A stretch of DNA of 64,000 bases from Methylobacterium sp. (GCF_019745455.1 NZ_JAIETD010000052.1:32847-96846), one strand, 5' to 3'; positions 1 through 10,075 are shown, numbered from the stretch's first letter. Program-made: numbers and translations. The notes: generated by a model not told the origin, from the letters alone.

Positions 1-1539
<1,539 letters not shown>

Positions 1540-1559
1540 TCAGGCCGCCGGAATGACGA

Positions 1560-1590
1560 GTGGGCGGCCGGAACTCGTCCGGCCGCCCAC
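1560..1590 (+). terminator. Strong hairpin after thiC
   Basis: A perfect 13-bp stem (GTGGGCGGCCGGA paired with its complement) with a 5-nt loop begins 20 nt after the thiC stop. There is no U-tract after it, so it is either a non-canonical terminator or a 3'-end stabiliser. Confidence 0.5.
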
Positions 1591-1788
1591 CTTCAAGTAC
1601 GTGTAATTCCGAAAATTCGGACATAATCGATCAACACCGACGCGAATACATAAAAATTGAATTATCGCGTTTTCGCATCCTTCAGGATGCGCGCGTTCAA
1701 CCGTGGGGCGGACAAAAATCTTAAGATACGATTCACGCGACAGGATGTTTCTGGTTGCATGCCACGACCAGATCAGAAAGGGCGTGCG

Positions 1789-2172
1789 ATGAGTATCTTG
1801 GAACTGTCGGGGGCTTCCCCGATCCGCAACCCGACCCCGGCTCCCGTCCAGGCGGTCCGGCCCGTCGAAGCGCCGAAGCCCCCTGCCGCACCTCTCGAAC
1901 CGGCTGTGCGCGTCGATATCCGCTCGGGCGATCGCCCTGCCCCCGCTGTCGAGGAAGAACGGCCGGTCGAAGCGGCTCCTGTTGACCAGAACGAGCGTCG
2001 CGTCAGGATCGACGAGGACACCAAAAGTCTCGTCTACCAGGTCGTCGATCCGGCATCCGGCGACATCGTCGTGCAGTTGCCCGATCCCGTGGTGCTGAAG
2101 GCCCGCGCCTACGCGGAAGCGGCGGCCGCCAAGCTCCAGTCCAACGAGAGGCCCCTCGACCGCACGGCCTGA
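1789..2172 (+). CDS. FlaG-like flagellar protein
   Basis: A 127-aa protein. The first 75 residues are Pro/Ala-rich and look disordered. The C-terminal part (about residues 75-120) carries a pattern reminiscent of FlaG: a basic strand, then VYQVVDPASGDIVVQLPDP and a helix, comparable to the family's vvkvvD..tGevirqiP core. FlaG proteins affect flagellar filament length. The start is ATG 1789 (MSILEL); a longer in-frame ORF begins at 1657 but its extension is atypical in composition. It lies beside the convergent flagellin gene, which fits the call. The similarity is judged by eye. Confidence 0.6.
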   Translation: MSILELSGASPIRNPTPAPVQAVRPVEAPKPPAAPLEPAVRVDIRSGDRPAPAVEEERPVEAAPVDQNERRVRIDEDTKSLVYQVVDPASGDIVVQLPDPVVLKARAYAEAAAAKLQSNERPLDRTA

Positions 2173-2203
2173 GACCTGCGCTCTTCAACCTTGTGCGACG
2201 AGA

Positions 2204-2241
2204 CGAGAGAGGCCGGGCAAGAGCCCGGCTTCTCTCGTTTT
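2204..2241 (+). terminator. Rho-independent terminator of the FlaG-like gene
   Basis: A 15-bp stem (CGAGAGA, one G-T pair, GCCGGGC) with loop AAGA is followed by TTTTCGTTT. It starts 32 nt after the stop codon. Confidence 0.85.
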
Positions 2242-2365
2242 CGTTTGTCGCACGGGCAATGATCCCGGCTCCGCAGGATGCGTCAGGCCGCGATATGAGA
2301 GGCGCCGAGATCCATGAAGATGACAGCTGCCGGCGAGCGCACCGGCGCCCCCTGCCCGCGCCACG

Positions 2366-2398
2366 AAAAAGGCCCCCGGAGCCGAAGCCCCGGGAGCC
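2366..2398 (-). terminator. Rho-independent terminator of the flagellin gene
   Basis: Read on the minus strand: stem GGCTCCCGG / CCGGGGGCC with a short central loop, followed by TTTTT. It lies about 65 nt downstream of the flagellin stop, so flagellin is probably monocistronic. Confidence 0.8.
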
Positions 2399-2461
2399 TG
2401 TATCGTGCGAGCGAGACCCGCTGGGTCGAGAGCGGCCCCGTCTCCGGGGCCGCTTCCGCCC

Positions 2462-4558
2462 TTAGCGGAGGAGCTGCAGGATGCCCTGGTTCGCCTGATT
2501 GGCGAGCGAGAGCGCCGAGATGCCGAGCGACTGGCGGGTCGACAGGGCCTGGGAGTTGGCGGCTTCCTCGTTGAGGTCCGCGTTCGTCAGGTTGGCCGAG
2601 CCGGTGTCGAGGATGTTGATCAGGTTCTTCGAGAAGTCCTGACGGTTCTGCACAACCGAGAGGTTGGAGCCGAAGGTCGAGGACTGGGCGCGAAGCTGGC
2701 TGGTGGCCGCCGTGATGGCCGTCAGCGTCTTGTTGATCTCGTCGTCGTTCTGGAAGCCGCCGGTCACGGAGGTGAGGCCGAGGCCGTCGGAGTCGAGCTT
2801 GGCGCCCGTGATGGTGATGCTCGACGAACCGGTCTCGTTGAAGGTCACCTTCAGCGAGTTCTCCTTCTCGTCGGTGCCCGAGCGGTACAGCAGGTTGATG
2901 CCGTTGTAGCTCGAGTCCTTGGCCTGCTGGGTGATCTGGTTCAGCAGCTCGTTGAACTGCTTGGCCAGCGACGTGCGGGTCGAGTTGGTCGAGCCGGTGC
3001 TGTCTTTGCCCGTCGAGGACACCTCGACAGCAGCGGCAGTCTTCTTCCCGAAGCCGATATCAATTTCGTCGGCGCCGGTGGTCGTCTGAGCAGCCTGGAT
3101 CGTGATTTTCTGGCTCACACCCGTCGCAGTCGAGTTGATCTGGAGCTTACCGGCGCTGTCGAGGCTAGCCTCGACCTTGCCGCTCAGACCCGTATCGGCC
3201 TTGAACTGGGTGTTGATCGACGCCACGATCTCGGCAGGCGTGGCATTGGCGTCGAGAGTACCGCCAGTGCCGCCCTTGAGGTTGATCGTCTTGGCAGGTG
3301 CATCGCCGAGCTTGATCGTGAAGGATGCGTCCTTCGGTGTGGAGAAGTCTGTCGGACCAACCGGTACGACCACAGAGCCGGTGAGGCTCGCCTTGGCCGA
3401 ACCGTCCGAAGCGTCAGAACCGGTAGCGGAAAGGCCAACAACTGCCGAACCCGCAGCTCCCACAACAAGTGCGCCAGTAGCAGCACCAGTCGTCACACCA
3501 AACCCAACGTCCACCTGAGTATTGCCGGTGGGCGGGGCTTTGACAGCAACGGTGATCGACGCGCTGGAGCCGAGGTCCTCAGACGTAAAGCGCAGGCTAC
3601 CACCGCTGTTGCTGGCGGTGAGCGTCGAATTTGCAGCCTTGAGCTGGACGTTGATTGCGTCGGCCAGGTTGTCAGCGGTCGGGCTCGTTCCCAGGGCCGT
3701 TCCGTCGGCCTTCAAGGTCGTGGCGTCCAGGGCGATGTCCGTGTTGTTCACGCCATCGCTGACGGTGAGGTAGGATCCGGCCGTAGCACTGAAGGTCGTG
3801 ACAGCAGAGGCGGCACCTGCTGTGCGCGTCGCTGCGGTCGGAGCTGTCGCCGACTTGCCGAAGCCGATGTCGAGCGTTGCGTTGGTCGAACCCGAGACGT
3901 TGAGCTTCTGCGTAGCACCAGCAGAAGTGGTCGTGAGGTTGATGCGCCCGTCGCTGCCGAGAGCGGCGGAGACCTTGCCCTTCAGCGTGCTGCTGCCGCT
4001 GATCTGGCTGTTGATGGCCGACACAACCTGCTCGCCCGTTACCTTCGTAAGGTCGCTGACCGAGCCCTTAAGGGTCGAGGAATCAAGACGGATTGTTGTC
4101 TTGCTGAGGCCACCATCGAGCGAGATATCGATCGAGCCGTCCTTGGCAAGCGAAGAGAAGTCGCGAGTGCCGTCGGTGGTGCCGGACTGGAAGGCAACGC
4201 TAGCGCTCACTGCAGCTGCCGAAGCCGGCTTGCCGCTGGAGATCGCGCTCTTGTCGGCCAGCGCCTGGTTGGCCGTGGACTTAGCAGAGTCGACCAGCTT
4301 CTGGATCGAGGTGATGCCCTGGTTGGCGGCCTGGATGGTCTGGACGCCGTTCGAGATGCCGTTGAGGAGCGCGCCGAGATCGCCGGAGCGGCCCGACAGG
4401 GCCTGCGAGGTGAAGAAGCTCGTCGGGTCGTCGAGGGCCGAGTTGACCTTCTTGCCGGTCGAGAGACGGTTCTGGGTGGTGGCGACGAGATCAGCCGTGC
4501 CCTGAAGCGAGAGCAGGTTCTGGCGGGTCGCGGAGGTAAGGGTGACGCCTGAGGACAT
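2462..4558 (-). CDS. Flagellin, large form with three internal repeat domains
   Basis: Filament subunit of the flagellum, 698 aa, larger than the 270-500 aa usual for alphaproteobacteria. The N-terminal D0/D1 helix (about residues 1-105, with RLSTGKKVNSALDDP) and C-terminal D1/D0 helix (about 520-698, ending NQGILQLLR) are canonical. The central region (about 130-505) contains three related blocks resembling flagellin-IN/hook-IN repeats. Each has a 'INxQ' helix, then a beta-rich stretch ending in D(I/V)GFG at residues 230, 350 and 500. Start ATG 4558 follows a purine-rich AAAGGATC ribosome site; the open frame extends to 4615. The middle of the gene is less GC-rich than its surroundings. It is likely regulated post-transcriptionally by the divergent flbT. 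Confidence 0.95.
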   Translation of the reverse strand: MSSGVTLTSATRQNLLSLQGTADLVATTQNRLSTGKKVNSALDDPTSFFTSQALSGRSGDLGALLNGISNGVQTIQAANQGITSIQKLVDSAKSTANQALADKSAISSGKPASAAAVSASVAFQSGTTDGTRDFSSLAKDGSIDISLDGGLSKTTIRLDSSTLKGSVSDLTKVTGEQVVSAINSQISGSSTLKGKVSAALGSDGRINLTTTSAGATQKLNVSGSTNATLDIGFGKSATAPTAATRTAGAASAVTTFSATAGSYLTVSDGVNNTDIALDATTLKADGTALGTSPTADNLADAINVQLKAANSTLTASNSGGSLRFTSEDLGSSASITVAVKAPPTGNTQVDVGFGVTTGAATGALVVGAAGSAVVGLSATGSDASDGSAKASLTGSVVVPVGPTDFSTPKDASFTIKLGDAPAKTINLKGGTGGTLDANATPAEIVASINTQFKADTGLSGKVEASLDSAGKLQINSTATGVSQKITIQAAQTTTGADEIDIGFGKKTAAAVEVSSTGKDSTGSTNSTRTSLAKQFNELLNQITQQAKDSSYNGINLLYRSGTDEKENSLKVTFNETGSSSITITGAKLDSDGLGLTSVTGGFQNDDEINKTLTAITAATSQLRAQSSTFGSNLSVVQNRQDFSKNLINILDTGSANLTNADLNEEAANSQALSTRQSLGISALSLANQANQGILQLLR

Positions 4559-4795
4559 GGTGGCTGATCCTTTTGATCTGGAAGCCCCCTTTTGGGAGCG
4601 TCGCCAAAGAACCATGGAGGCGTTGCGAAGCTCTTAAGCCATGACGTCAACGCATCCTTTCAATCATCCGTGATTTTTCGCGTCAACAATCGCCAAACTA
4701 TATTGTTCAACGACTTAGCCACGACACGACTGTCAATTCTTCACCCTTCATTAACCATAAAACCCGATGGTCCGTTTCCAGCGGAGACGAGAGCC
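4559..4795. promoter_or_regulatory. Divergent AT-rich flagellin/flbT control region
   Basis: About 237 nt between the divergent flagellin and flbT starts. It is clearly more AT-rich than the window average and must hold the flagellin promoter and 5' leader on the minus strand. In Caulobacter, FlbT acts on the flagellin mRNA leader, so the equivalent target would lie here. I could not fix a specific promoter box by eye. Confidence 0.5.
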
Positions 4796-5212
4796 ATGCC
4801 CCTGAAGATCGAACTGAAGCCGTTCGAGCGGCTGCTCATCGGCAATGCGGCGATCCGAAACGGCTCGCGCCGGGCGAGCTTCATCATCGAGACGGTGACG
4901 AAGTTCCTGCGCGAGAGCGACGTGATCACCGAGAGCGAGGCGGATACCGCCTGCAAGCGCCTCTATCTCACGCTCACGGTGATGTACCTGTCCGACGATC
5001 CCGCTGCGGCCGAGAACCTGTTCATCGCGCAGGCAAGCGAGCTGATGGCGGCGGTGCCGAGCACGGCGCCCTTCATCCAGGACATCTACAAGGAGATCGA
5101 GGCGAGAGAATTCTATCGTGCAATCAAGCGCGGAAAGGAGCTCGTGCAATACGAAACGAGCCTCGCCGACCGCCTGAACGCCTTGCCCGGCGAACGCGAG
5201 GGACCAGCCTGA
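4796..5212 (+). CDS. flbT: Flagellar biosynthesis repressor FlbT
   Basis: Post-transcriptional regulator of flagellin synthesis in alphaproteobacteria. It binds flagellin mRNA and couples translation to hook assembly. It is 138 aa, the family's usual length, and starts at ATG 4796 behind GGAG. Typical features are the N-terminal LKPFERLLIGNAAIRNG block, the FLRESDVITESEAD segment and the C-terminal helical REFYRAIKRGKELVQYE stretch. It is transcribed divergently from the flagellin gene it is expected to control. FlaF, its usual neighbour and antagonist, is not in the window. Confidence 0.93.
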   Translation: MPLKIELKPFERLLIGNAAIRNGSRRASFIIETVTKFLRESDVITESEADTACKRLYLTLTVMYLSDDPAAAENLFIAQASELMAAVPSTAPFIQDIYKEIEAREFYRAIKRGKELVQYETSLADRLNALPGEREGPA

Positions 5213-5248
5213 GCCGCGGCGGCCGTCGACTGGTTTTCAACAATACGT

Positions 5249-6100
5249 ATGCACCTAACGTGTGTTGATGCAGCAACGGTCCGTTTCCCGGAACCTCCCG
5301 CCATCGCCGGGGAATGGAACGGGGCGGGCCTCGACTCGTCCGACCGTCATCCTTGGCCCAGTCCGGGAGACGGTCTCATCACACAGTCACGCACCACCGA
5401 TGCAGAGTTACCGGCGTTCGTCCGGTTTCATCTCGGCGCTTCCCTCAGGGAAGCCTATACAGACGTGCCCTGGACCCCGTCCGAAAGGGTCACGGAACTT
5501 CTCGCGCAGCTCGAAGATGCTCTCGCCCGTGGCGGCGATGCGCAGCTTGCCGCAGAGATCCGCGTGGGCCTGCAGGAGAACATGACGCTCCTGCACCGCT
5601 TTGCCCTGTCGCTGACGAAGAACCCGGGCCGCGCCGAGGATCTCGTCCAGGACACGCTGCTGCGGGCTTGGAAGTACAGGCATCAGTTCGTCAGCGGCAC
5701 CAACTTGCCGGCCTGGCTCAGCGTGATCATGCGCAACACCTTCTATTCGAACCAGCGCAAGCGCTCCCACGAGGTCGAGGACGGCGACGGCAGCTACGCC
5801 GCGCAACTTGTCTCGCTCCCGGCTCAGGGCGGCAGCCTAGACCTGCAGGACATGAAGGCGGCGATCGCCCGTCTTCCGCCGGAGATGGGTCGAACGCTGA
5901 CGCTCGTCGCGATCGACAACCTCAGCTACGAGGAAGCCGCCACCGTGATGGGATGCAAGATCGGCACGGTGAAGAGCCGGTTGTGGCGCGCCCGCGAGCG
6001 CCTCGCCGAGACACTCGGCTACACGGCGGACGATATCGGGCCGGACAAGCTCGCGCGCTCCGCCCTGTCTCAGGACGGCGATAGCATCCGCGCCGGCTGA
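5249..6100 (+). CDS. EcfG-like (ECF15-type) RNA polymerase sigma factor
   Basis: Sigma factor related to EcfG, the general stress sigma of alphaproteobacteria normally held by NepR and released by PhyR. Region 2 is seen as FALSLTKNPGRAEDLVQDTL, followed by FYSNQRKR and the EcfG-typical 'DGDGSYAAQL'. Region 4 has LSYEEAATVMGCKIGTVKSR. The conserved part begins near base 5570, so the true start is uncertain. ATG 5249 gives 283 aa with an atypical leader, while in-frame GTG 5465 gives 211 aa, nearer the family's length. No phyR, nepR or histidine kinase gene lies alongside, so it may be a secondary EcfG paralogue. Confidence 0.85.
   Translation: MHLTCVDAATVRFPEPPAIAGEWNGAGLDSSDRHPWPSPGDGLITQSRTTDAELPAFVRFHLGASLREAYTDVPWTPSERVTELLAQLEDALARGGDAQLAAEIRVGLQENMTLLHRFALSLTKNPGRAEDLVQDTLLRAWKYRHQFVSGTNLPAWLSVIMRNTFYSNQRKRSHEVEDGDGSYAAQLVSLPAQGGSLDLQDMKAAIARLPPEMGRTLTLVAIDNLSYEEAATVMGCKIGTVKSRLWRARERLAETLGYTADDIGPDKLARSALSQDGDSIRAG
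5316..5340 (+). promoter_or_regulatory. Possible EcfG-type promoter ahead of the sigma gene
   Basis: GGAAC (5316-5320), a 16-nt spacer and CGTC (5337-5340) approximate the alphaproteobacterial stress consensus GGAAC-N16/17-CGTT with one mismatch in the -10 box. If real, translation would have to start downstream, for example at GTG 5465, and the sigma gene would be autoregulated. One-mismatch hits are common by chance. Confidence 0.25.
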
Positions 6101-6545
6101 CGTCGCATCCGCCCGCGGAGCGTGGCGTCGGGGATCGTCCTCAACGCTTCGGCACCCGAAGTCCCACGCGGATGAGCCCGCCTGCCAGCATGGCCCCGAA
6201 CACCGCGACACGGCCGGCGCAGCGCTCCTCGCAGGCGATCAAGTTTTCGGTCGCCCTTAGCAGTGCGCAGGCGGCATCGGCGTGCACCGCCTCAGAAAAG
6301 TCTGGGCCGCAACTGTCGCATCGGACAGCGAGATGTTCGTGCCGGAAGAGGTCGTCTGAACCAACGCCGATGCTCGTTTAAGAACATATCAAGAACGAAA
6401 TGCCCGTAAGATCTGGCGAGCGCGATGGAGCGGTGTGGATAGCGGGGAATTTTGCCGGCGCGCGCTTGGAAGGCTGGCGAGGTACCGACTCTTGACGCGA
6501 TTCGTGAGTCATGCTCGCCTCGCGGTGGCACCGGGCGAGGTCGAT
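6101..6545. other. Gap with one start-less small ORF on the minus strand
   Basis: Between the sigma gene and the DUF1508-like gene the only coding-like signal is a minus-strand frame at 6141-6377, described separately. The rest (6378-6545) shows no convincing ORF, promoter or repeat. Confidence 0.4.
6141..6377 (-). pseudogene. Small Cys-containing ORF without a standard start
   Basis: An open minus-strand frame from a stop at 6378-6380 to TGA at 6141-6143. It translates as a protein-like sequence with RHEHLAVRCDSCGPDF, a helix EAVHADAACALLRA and a hydrophobic VAVFGAMLAGGLIRVGL near the end. GC at third codon positions is high, as in real genes here. No ATG, GTG or TTG lies upstream of the CDSC motif, so it could be a decayed gene, use a rare start, or be fortuitous. 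No family recognised. Confidence 0.3.
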
Positions 6546-6725
6546 ATGCATTTCGCGTTGAATCAGGATGGCCCTGGTCAATGGGCATGGTGTCTGTGCG
6601 ATAACGCGGGGAGCGAGATCGCGCGATCGTCCGTCGCCTATCCAAGCGAGGTCCAGGCCTCTGCTGCCGCGATGGCGTTCGCCCAGATGGTCGCCCAGGC
6701 GGGCCGTCAGATCAGGAGGCGATAG
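6546..6725 (+). CDS. Small DUF1508-like protein
   Basis: A 59-aa protein with the pattern FALNQDGPGQWAWCL...AGSEIARSSVAYPSEVQA. This resembles the UPF0339/DUF1508 fold (fxlykdkxgxwrWrlxaxNGeiia), one small alpha/beta unit of unknown function. ATG 6546 sits 5 nt after GAGG; the open frame extends upstream to 6435, but that leader is not family-like. No operon partner is evident. Confidence 0.65.
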   Translation: MHFALNQDGPGQWAWCLCDNAGSEIARSSVAYPSEVQASAAAMAFAQMVAQAGRQIRRR

Positions 6726-6729
6726 CGCA

Positions 6730-7044
6730 TCAGGCGCTCGGCGAAACGGCTTCCACCTCGACGAGACTCAGAGTCCGAAGGATCGCCAAGGCCACAAGTT
6801 CGGCATCGACCTCTCCCTCCGATCCCGCCGCCAGTACGGCGACGGTGCTGACCTCCATCCCGGAGAGCTTGCCGACCACCACCTTCAGCACGCTGCCTTC
6901 CACCGCGTCCTCGTCGCGCACGAGACAGACGCGATAGCCATTCGCCTCGCCGTAGACGCGCTCGGTGGTGACCTCGACCCTGGAGTCGATCGCGGCCCTC
7001 GCCTCACGGGGCTTGCCGAAGGCGGGCCGAATGATGTTGTCCAT
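6730..7044 (-). CDS. Conserved hypothetical protein, 104 aa
   Basis: No family recognised. The protein is acidic and strand-rich, with YRVCLVRDEDAVEGSVLKVVVGKLSG followed by a C-terminal helix rich in Ala/Leu/Glu. No signal peptide or membrane segment is visible. The composition and high GC3 fit a real gene. It converges on the DUF1508-like gene, 4 nt between stops. Function unknown. Confidence 0.6.
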   Translation of the reverse strand: MDNIIRPAFGKPREARAAIDSRVEVTTERVYGEANGYRVCLVRDEDAVEGSVLKVVVGKLSGMEVSTVAVLAAGSEGEVDAELVALAILRTLSLVEVEAVSPSA

Positions 7045-7206
7045 GCAATGCCTATTCGCGGGCCGTCTCGGTCTTGGCAGGCGACCACGGCTTTCGAAGC
7101 GTCAGTTTTCTAGAGGCGCAAGCGAGTTGCGACAAATCCGAGTCTTTCCTTACCGCACTCCTTAAACGCATGGCAGGCATGCTGAGGGTGCGAATAGGAA
7201 TGTCCC

Positions 7207-7449
7207 ATGCTCGAACGTCGCCTCTCACCGCGTCAGCGCATCGACGAGATCGGCTCTATCGCCGTCGATGAGCACACATCCCTGCCCTGCATCGTCTACG
7301 ATCTCTCGCAAGGGGGCGTGCGCCTCACGATGCCGGGCACGAGTGCCGTGCCCCATACCTTCGTGCTGACATCGCCCTGCCTCGACGGCGCGCGGATCTG
7401 CCAGGTCACCTGGCGCGACGACGAGACCATCGGCGCGCAGTTCGGTTGA
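7207..7449 (+). CDS. PilZ-domain protein
   Basis: An 80-aa single-domain protein. It carries the two hallmarks of cyclic-di-GMP-binding PilZ domains: an N-terminal arginine cluster (ERRLSPRQR) and a later D-x-S-x-x-G motif (DLSQGGVRL). Such minimal PilZ proteins are common in Methylobacterium and relatives and are presumed second-messenger receptors. The partner is unknown. It is isolated from other signalling genes, starts at ATG 7207, and has a weak ribosome site. Confidence 0.85.
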   Translation: MLERRLSPRQRIDEIGSIAVDEHTSLPCIVYDLSQGGVRLTMPGTSAVPHTFVLTSPCLDGARICQVTWRDDETIGAQFG

Positions 7450-7724
7450 CTGGTCCGGGACCCGTCGCCCCAAACCTTTACGCAGACGCCGCTTTTTCGC
7501 TCCGTCCTGCAGGCGGGCGCCGAGCCGCCCGACTTCGGCTGCGATCTCAAAGCGTTGAATTTCAGACGGTTAACGCCCCTTAAACCTGCCGTATTTACCG
7601 TGCGGAACCGATGCCGTTTGGCTCGGGGAGCAGGCGCTCGGCGCGTCCCGCCAGGGTTCCTCCGGCGGGGGTCGCGTAAGGGCGCCCGAGAGCCGGCAGC
7701 ATCTTCGGGGGACGGCAACGACGC

Positions 7725-9899
7725 ATGGCGAACGGACGCGGGCGCAGCAGCAGGAACGAACCGAATTTCGATGTGCCCGAGGGGCGCATCGGCGGCGGCT
7801 CGAAGCTCGACCTACGCCTGTCGCGGGAGGATCGCGCCGTAAGCCGGCCAACGGATAAAGGAGAGCGCGGCATGAAGGCAGCGCCGCGCCGCAGCCCGGC
7901 CGTCAAGAAGGGCCGGCGCCGGCGCTCCTTTCTGGGGCGTCTCGTCTATGCCGGGGTCGTGCTCGGCCTGTGGTGCGTGATCGGCCTCGCCGGTCTCATC
8001 GCCTACCATGCCTCGCAACTACCGCCGATCGACCAACTCGCCGTGCCGAAGCGGCCGCCCAATATCGCGATCCTGGCGAGCGACGGCTCGCTCCTCGCCA
8101 ACCGTGGTGAGACCGGCGGACGGGTCGTAAGCATCAAGGAATTGCCGCCCTACCTGCCGCGGGCCTTCGTGGCGATCGAGGATCGGCGATTCTACTCTCA
8201 TTTCGGCGTCGATCCCGTCGGCATCGCCCGTGCGGCCGCGCAGAACATCACGCGGCGCGGCGTCTCGCAGGGCGGCTCGACCCTGACGCAGCAGCTCGCC
8301 AAGAACCTGTTCCTGACGCCCGAGCGGTCCGCATCCCGAAAGATCCAGGAGGCGATCCTGGCCTTGTGGCTGGAGCACACCTATTCGAAGGACGGCATCC
8401 TCGAACTCTACCTCAATCGGGTCTATTTCGGCGCCGGCGCCTACGGCGTCGAGGCCGCGGCCCAGCGCTATTTCGGCAAGCCTGCCAAGGCCGTGACGCT
8501 GGCGGAGGCCGCGATGCTCGGCGGCCTCGTCCAGGCGCCCTCGCGCCTCGCCCCCAACCGCAACCTGCCTGCCGCCCAAGCCCGCGCCGCGCAGGTGCTC
8601 GCCGCCATGGAAGAGTTGGGCTTTGCCAAGCCCGCGGACGTCAAAGCGGCGCTGGCAAACCCCGCCAAGCCCGCCCGCTCGGGCGGCGGCGGCTCGGCCA
8701 ACTACGTGGCCGATCTCGTGATGGACGTGCTCGACGATTACGTGCCGAAATTCGAATCCGACATCATCGTGCAGACCACCGTCGATACGGCGCTGCAGGT
8801 CGCAGCCGAAAAGGCCCTCGTCGACGAACTGAACCTCAAGGGAGGCCGCTACAACGTCGCCCAGGGCGCGGTAGTCTCGATGAAGCCCGACGGCGCCATC
8901 CGCGCCCTGATCGGCGGCCGAGACTACGCCCACAGCCAGTTCAACCGCGCCACCACGGCCAAGCGCCAGCCGGGCTCGGCCTTCAAGCCCTTCGTCTACC
9001 TCGCCGCCGTCGAACGCGGGCTGACGCCCGAGAGCGTCCGCGACGACGCCCCGATCAGCATCAAGGGCTGGTCGCCGGAGAACTACTCTCGCGATTACCG
9101 CGGCGCCGTCACCCTGCGCGAGGCGTTGGCGTTGTCGCTCAACACGATCGCCGTTCGGCTTGGCCAGGAAGTCGGCCCCAAGACGGTGGTGCAGACCGCC
9201 CAGCGCCTCGGCATCTCCTCGGCCCTCCAGGCCAACGGCTCGATCGCGCTCGGCACGTCTGAGGTCACGCCACTCGAACTCGTCGGTGCCTATGCCGCTT
9301 TCGCTAACGGCGGCTCGGGCGTCATCCCCTACGTCGTCGCAAGCGTGAAAGGGGGTGACGGCAAGCTCCTCTACAAGCGGAACGAGGGCGGTCTCGGCCG
9401 GGTCGTCGATGCAAACGCCGTTTCGATGATGAACGCGATGATGCACGAGACATTCGTCTCGGGCACCGCCAAGAAAGCCGAGGTGCCGGGCTGGGATCTC
9501 GCGGGTAAAACCGGCACCAGCCAGGATTTCCGCGATGCCTGGTTCATCGGCTTCTCCTCGACACTCGTGACCGGCGTCTGGCTCGGCAACGACGACGGCG
9601 AGCCGACCAAGAAAGTCTCCGGCGGCAACCTGCCGGGCGAGATCTGGAAAACCTTCATGACGACCGCTCTGAAGGGGCAGACTCCCACCATGCTCCCGGG
9701 CGCGGGGCGCTGGCGCCAGCGCGGTCCGGCCGAGGCTCCTGCCGTTACCGGAAGCACTCCGGGCGGCCTTCTCGGAACGCTCCTGGGCGAGCCACAGCCG
9801 GCACCCGGACCGCCGAAGGTCGCCACCAGCCAGCGCGGGCGCGGACCGAGCCAGGACGACCGGAACTTCCTCGAGAAACTGTTCGGGGTCGGCGAGTAG
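7725..9899 (+). CDS. Class A penicillin-binding protein (PBP1A family)
   Basis: Bifunctional peptidoglycan synthase, 724 aa, anchored in the inner membrane. Order of parts: a basic cytoplasmic N-terminus, TM helix about 70-93, a glycosyltransferase domain with EDRRFYSHFG (catalytic Glu152) and QGGSTLTQQLAKN, then a transpeptidase domain with SAFK (Ser418), SLN (471-473) and KTG (595-597). The tail is Pro/Gly-rich. ATG 7725 gives the full length; ATG 7872 (Met50) is a possible shorter start before the membrane segment. It is flanked by unrelated genes and probably monocistronic. Confidence 0.95.
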   Translation: MANGRGRSSRNEPNFDVPEGRIGGGSKLDLRLSREDRAVSRPTDKGERGMKAAPRRSPAVKKGRRRRSFLGRLVYAGVVLGLWCVIGLAGLIAYHASQLPPIDQLAVPKRPPNIAILASDGSLLANRGETGGRVVSIKELPPYLPRAFVAIEDRRFYSHFGVDPVGIARAAAQNITRRGVSQGGSTLTQQLAKNLFLTPERSASRKIQEAILALWLEHTYSKDGILELYLNRVYFGAGAYGVEAAAQRYFGKPAKAVTLAEAAMLGGLVQAPSRLAPNRNLPAAQARAAQVLAAMEELGFAKPADVKAALANPAKPARSGGGGSANYVADLVMDVLDDYVPKFESDIIVQTTVDTALQVAAEKALVDELNLKGGRYNVAQGAVVSMKPDGAIRALIGGRDYAHSQFNRATTAKRQPGSAFKPFVYLAAVERGLTPESVRDDAPISIKGWSPENYSRDYRGAVTLREALALSLNTIAVRLGQEVGPKTVVQTAQRLGISSALQANGSIALGTSEVTPLELVGAYAAFANGGSGVIPYVVASVKGGDGKLLYKRNEGGLGRVVDANAVSMMNAMMHETFVSGTAKKAEVPGWDLAGKTGTSQDFRDAWFIGFSSTLVTGVWLGNDDGEPTKKVSGGNLPGEIWKTFMTTALKGQTPTMLPGAGRWRQRGPAEAPAVTGSTPGGLLGTLLGEPQPAPGPPKVATSQRGRGPSQDDRNFLEKLFGVGE

Positions 9900-9978
9900 G
9901 CACGATGGCCTTCGGATCGGCCGCTCACCGCGTCCGCTTTTTGCCTATCGAGACCGTCCGCGAGCAGACATGCGTCGC

Positions 9979-10012
9979 GCCGCTGCAAGGGTCGAGCCCC
10001 GCTTGCAGCGGC
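9979..10012. terminator. Inverted repeat between convergent genes
   Basis: Arms GCCGCTGCAA and TTGCAGCGGC (10 bp, perfect) around a 14-nt loop that itself contains a short GGG/CCC pairing. It sits between the stops of the PBP1A gene and the ferritin-like gene, so it may act as a bidirectional terminator. No strong U-tract. Confidence 0.4.
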
Positions 10013-10075
10013 GTTGCCATAAAGGCGACTGTCTTTGGAAACGCAGAATTCAACCCGGTCGGCAAAGCCAGCTGA

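Noticed and set aside
2405..4552. A 715-residue open frame on the plus strand opposite the flagellin gene
   Set aside because: It is antisense to a canonical flagellin, shows no domain, and is an artefact of GC-rich codon bias.
8019..9446. Long minus-strand frame opposite the penicillin-binding protein gene
   Set aside because: Shadow of a clear PBP1A gene, no motifs.
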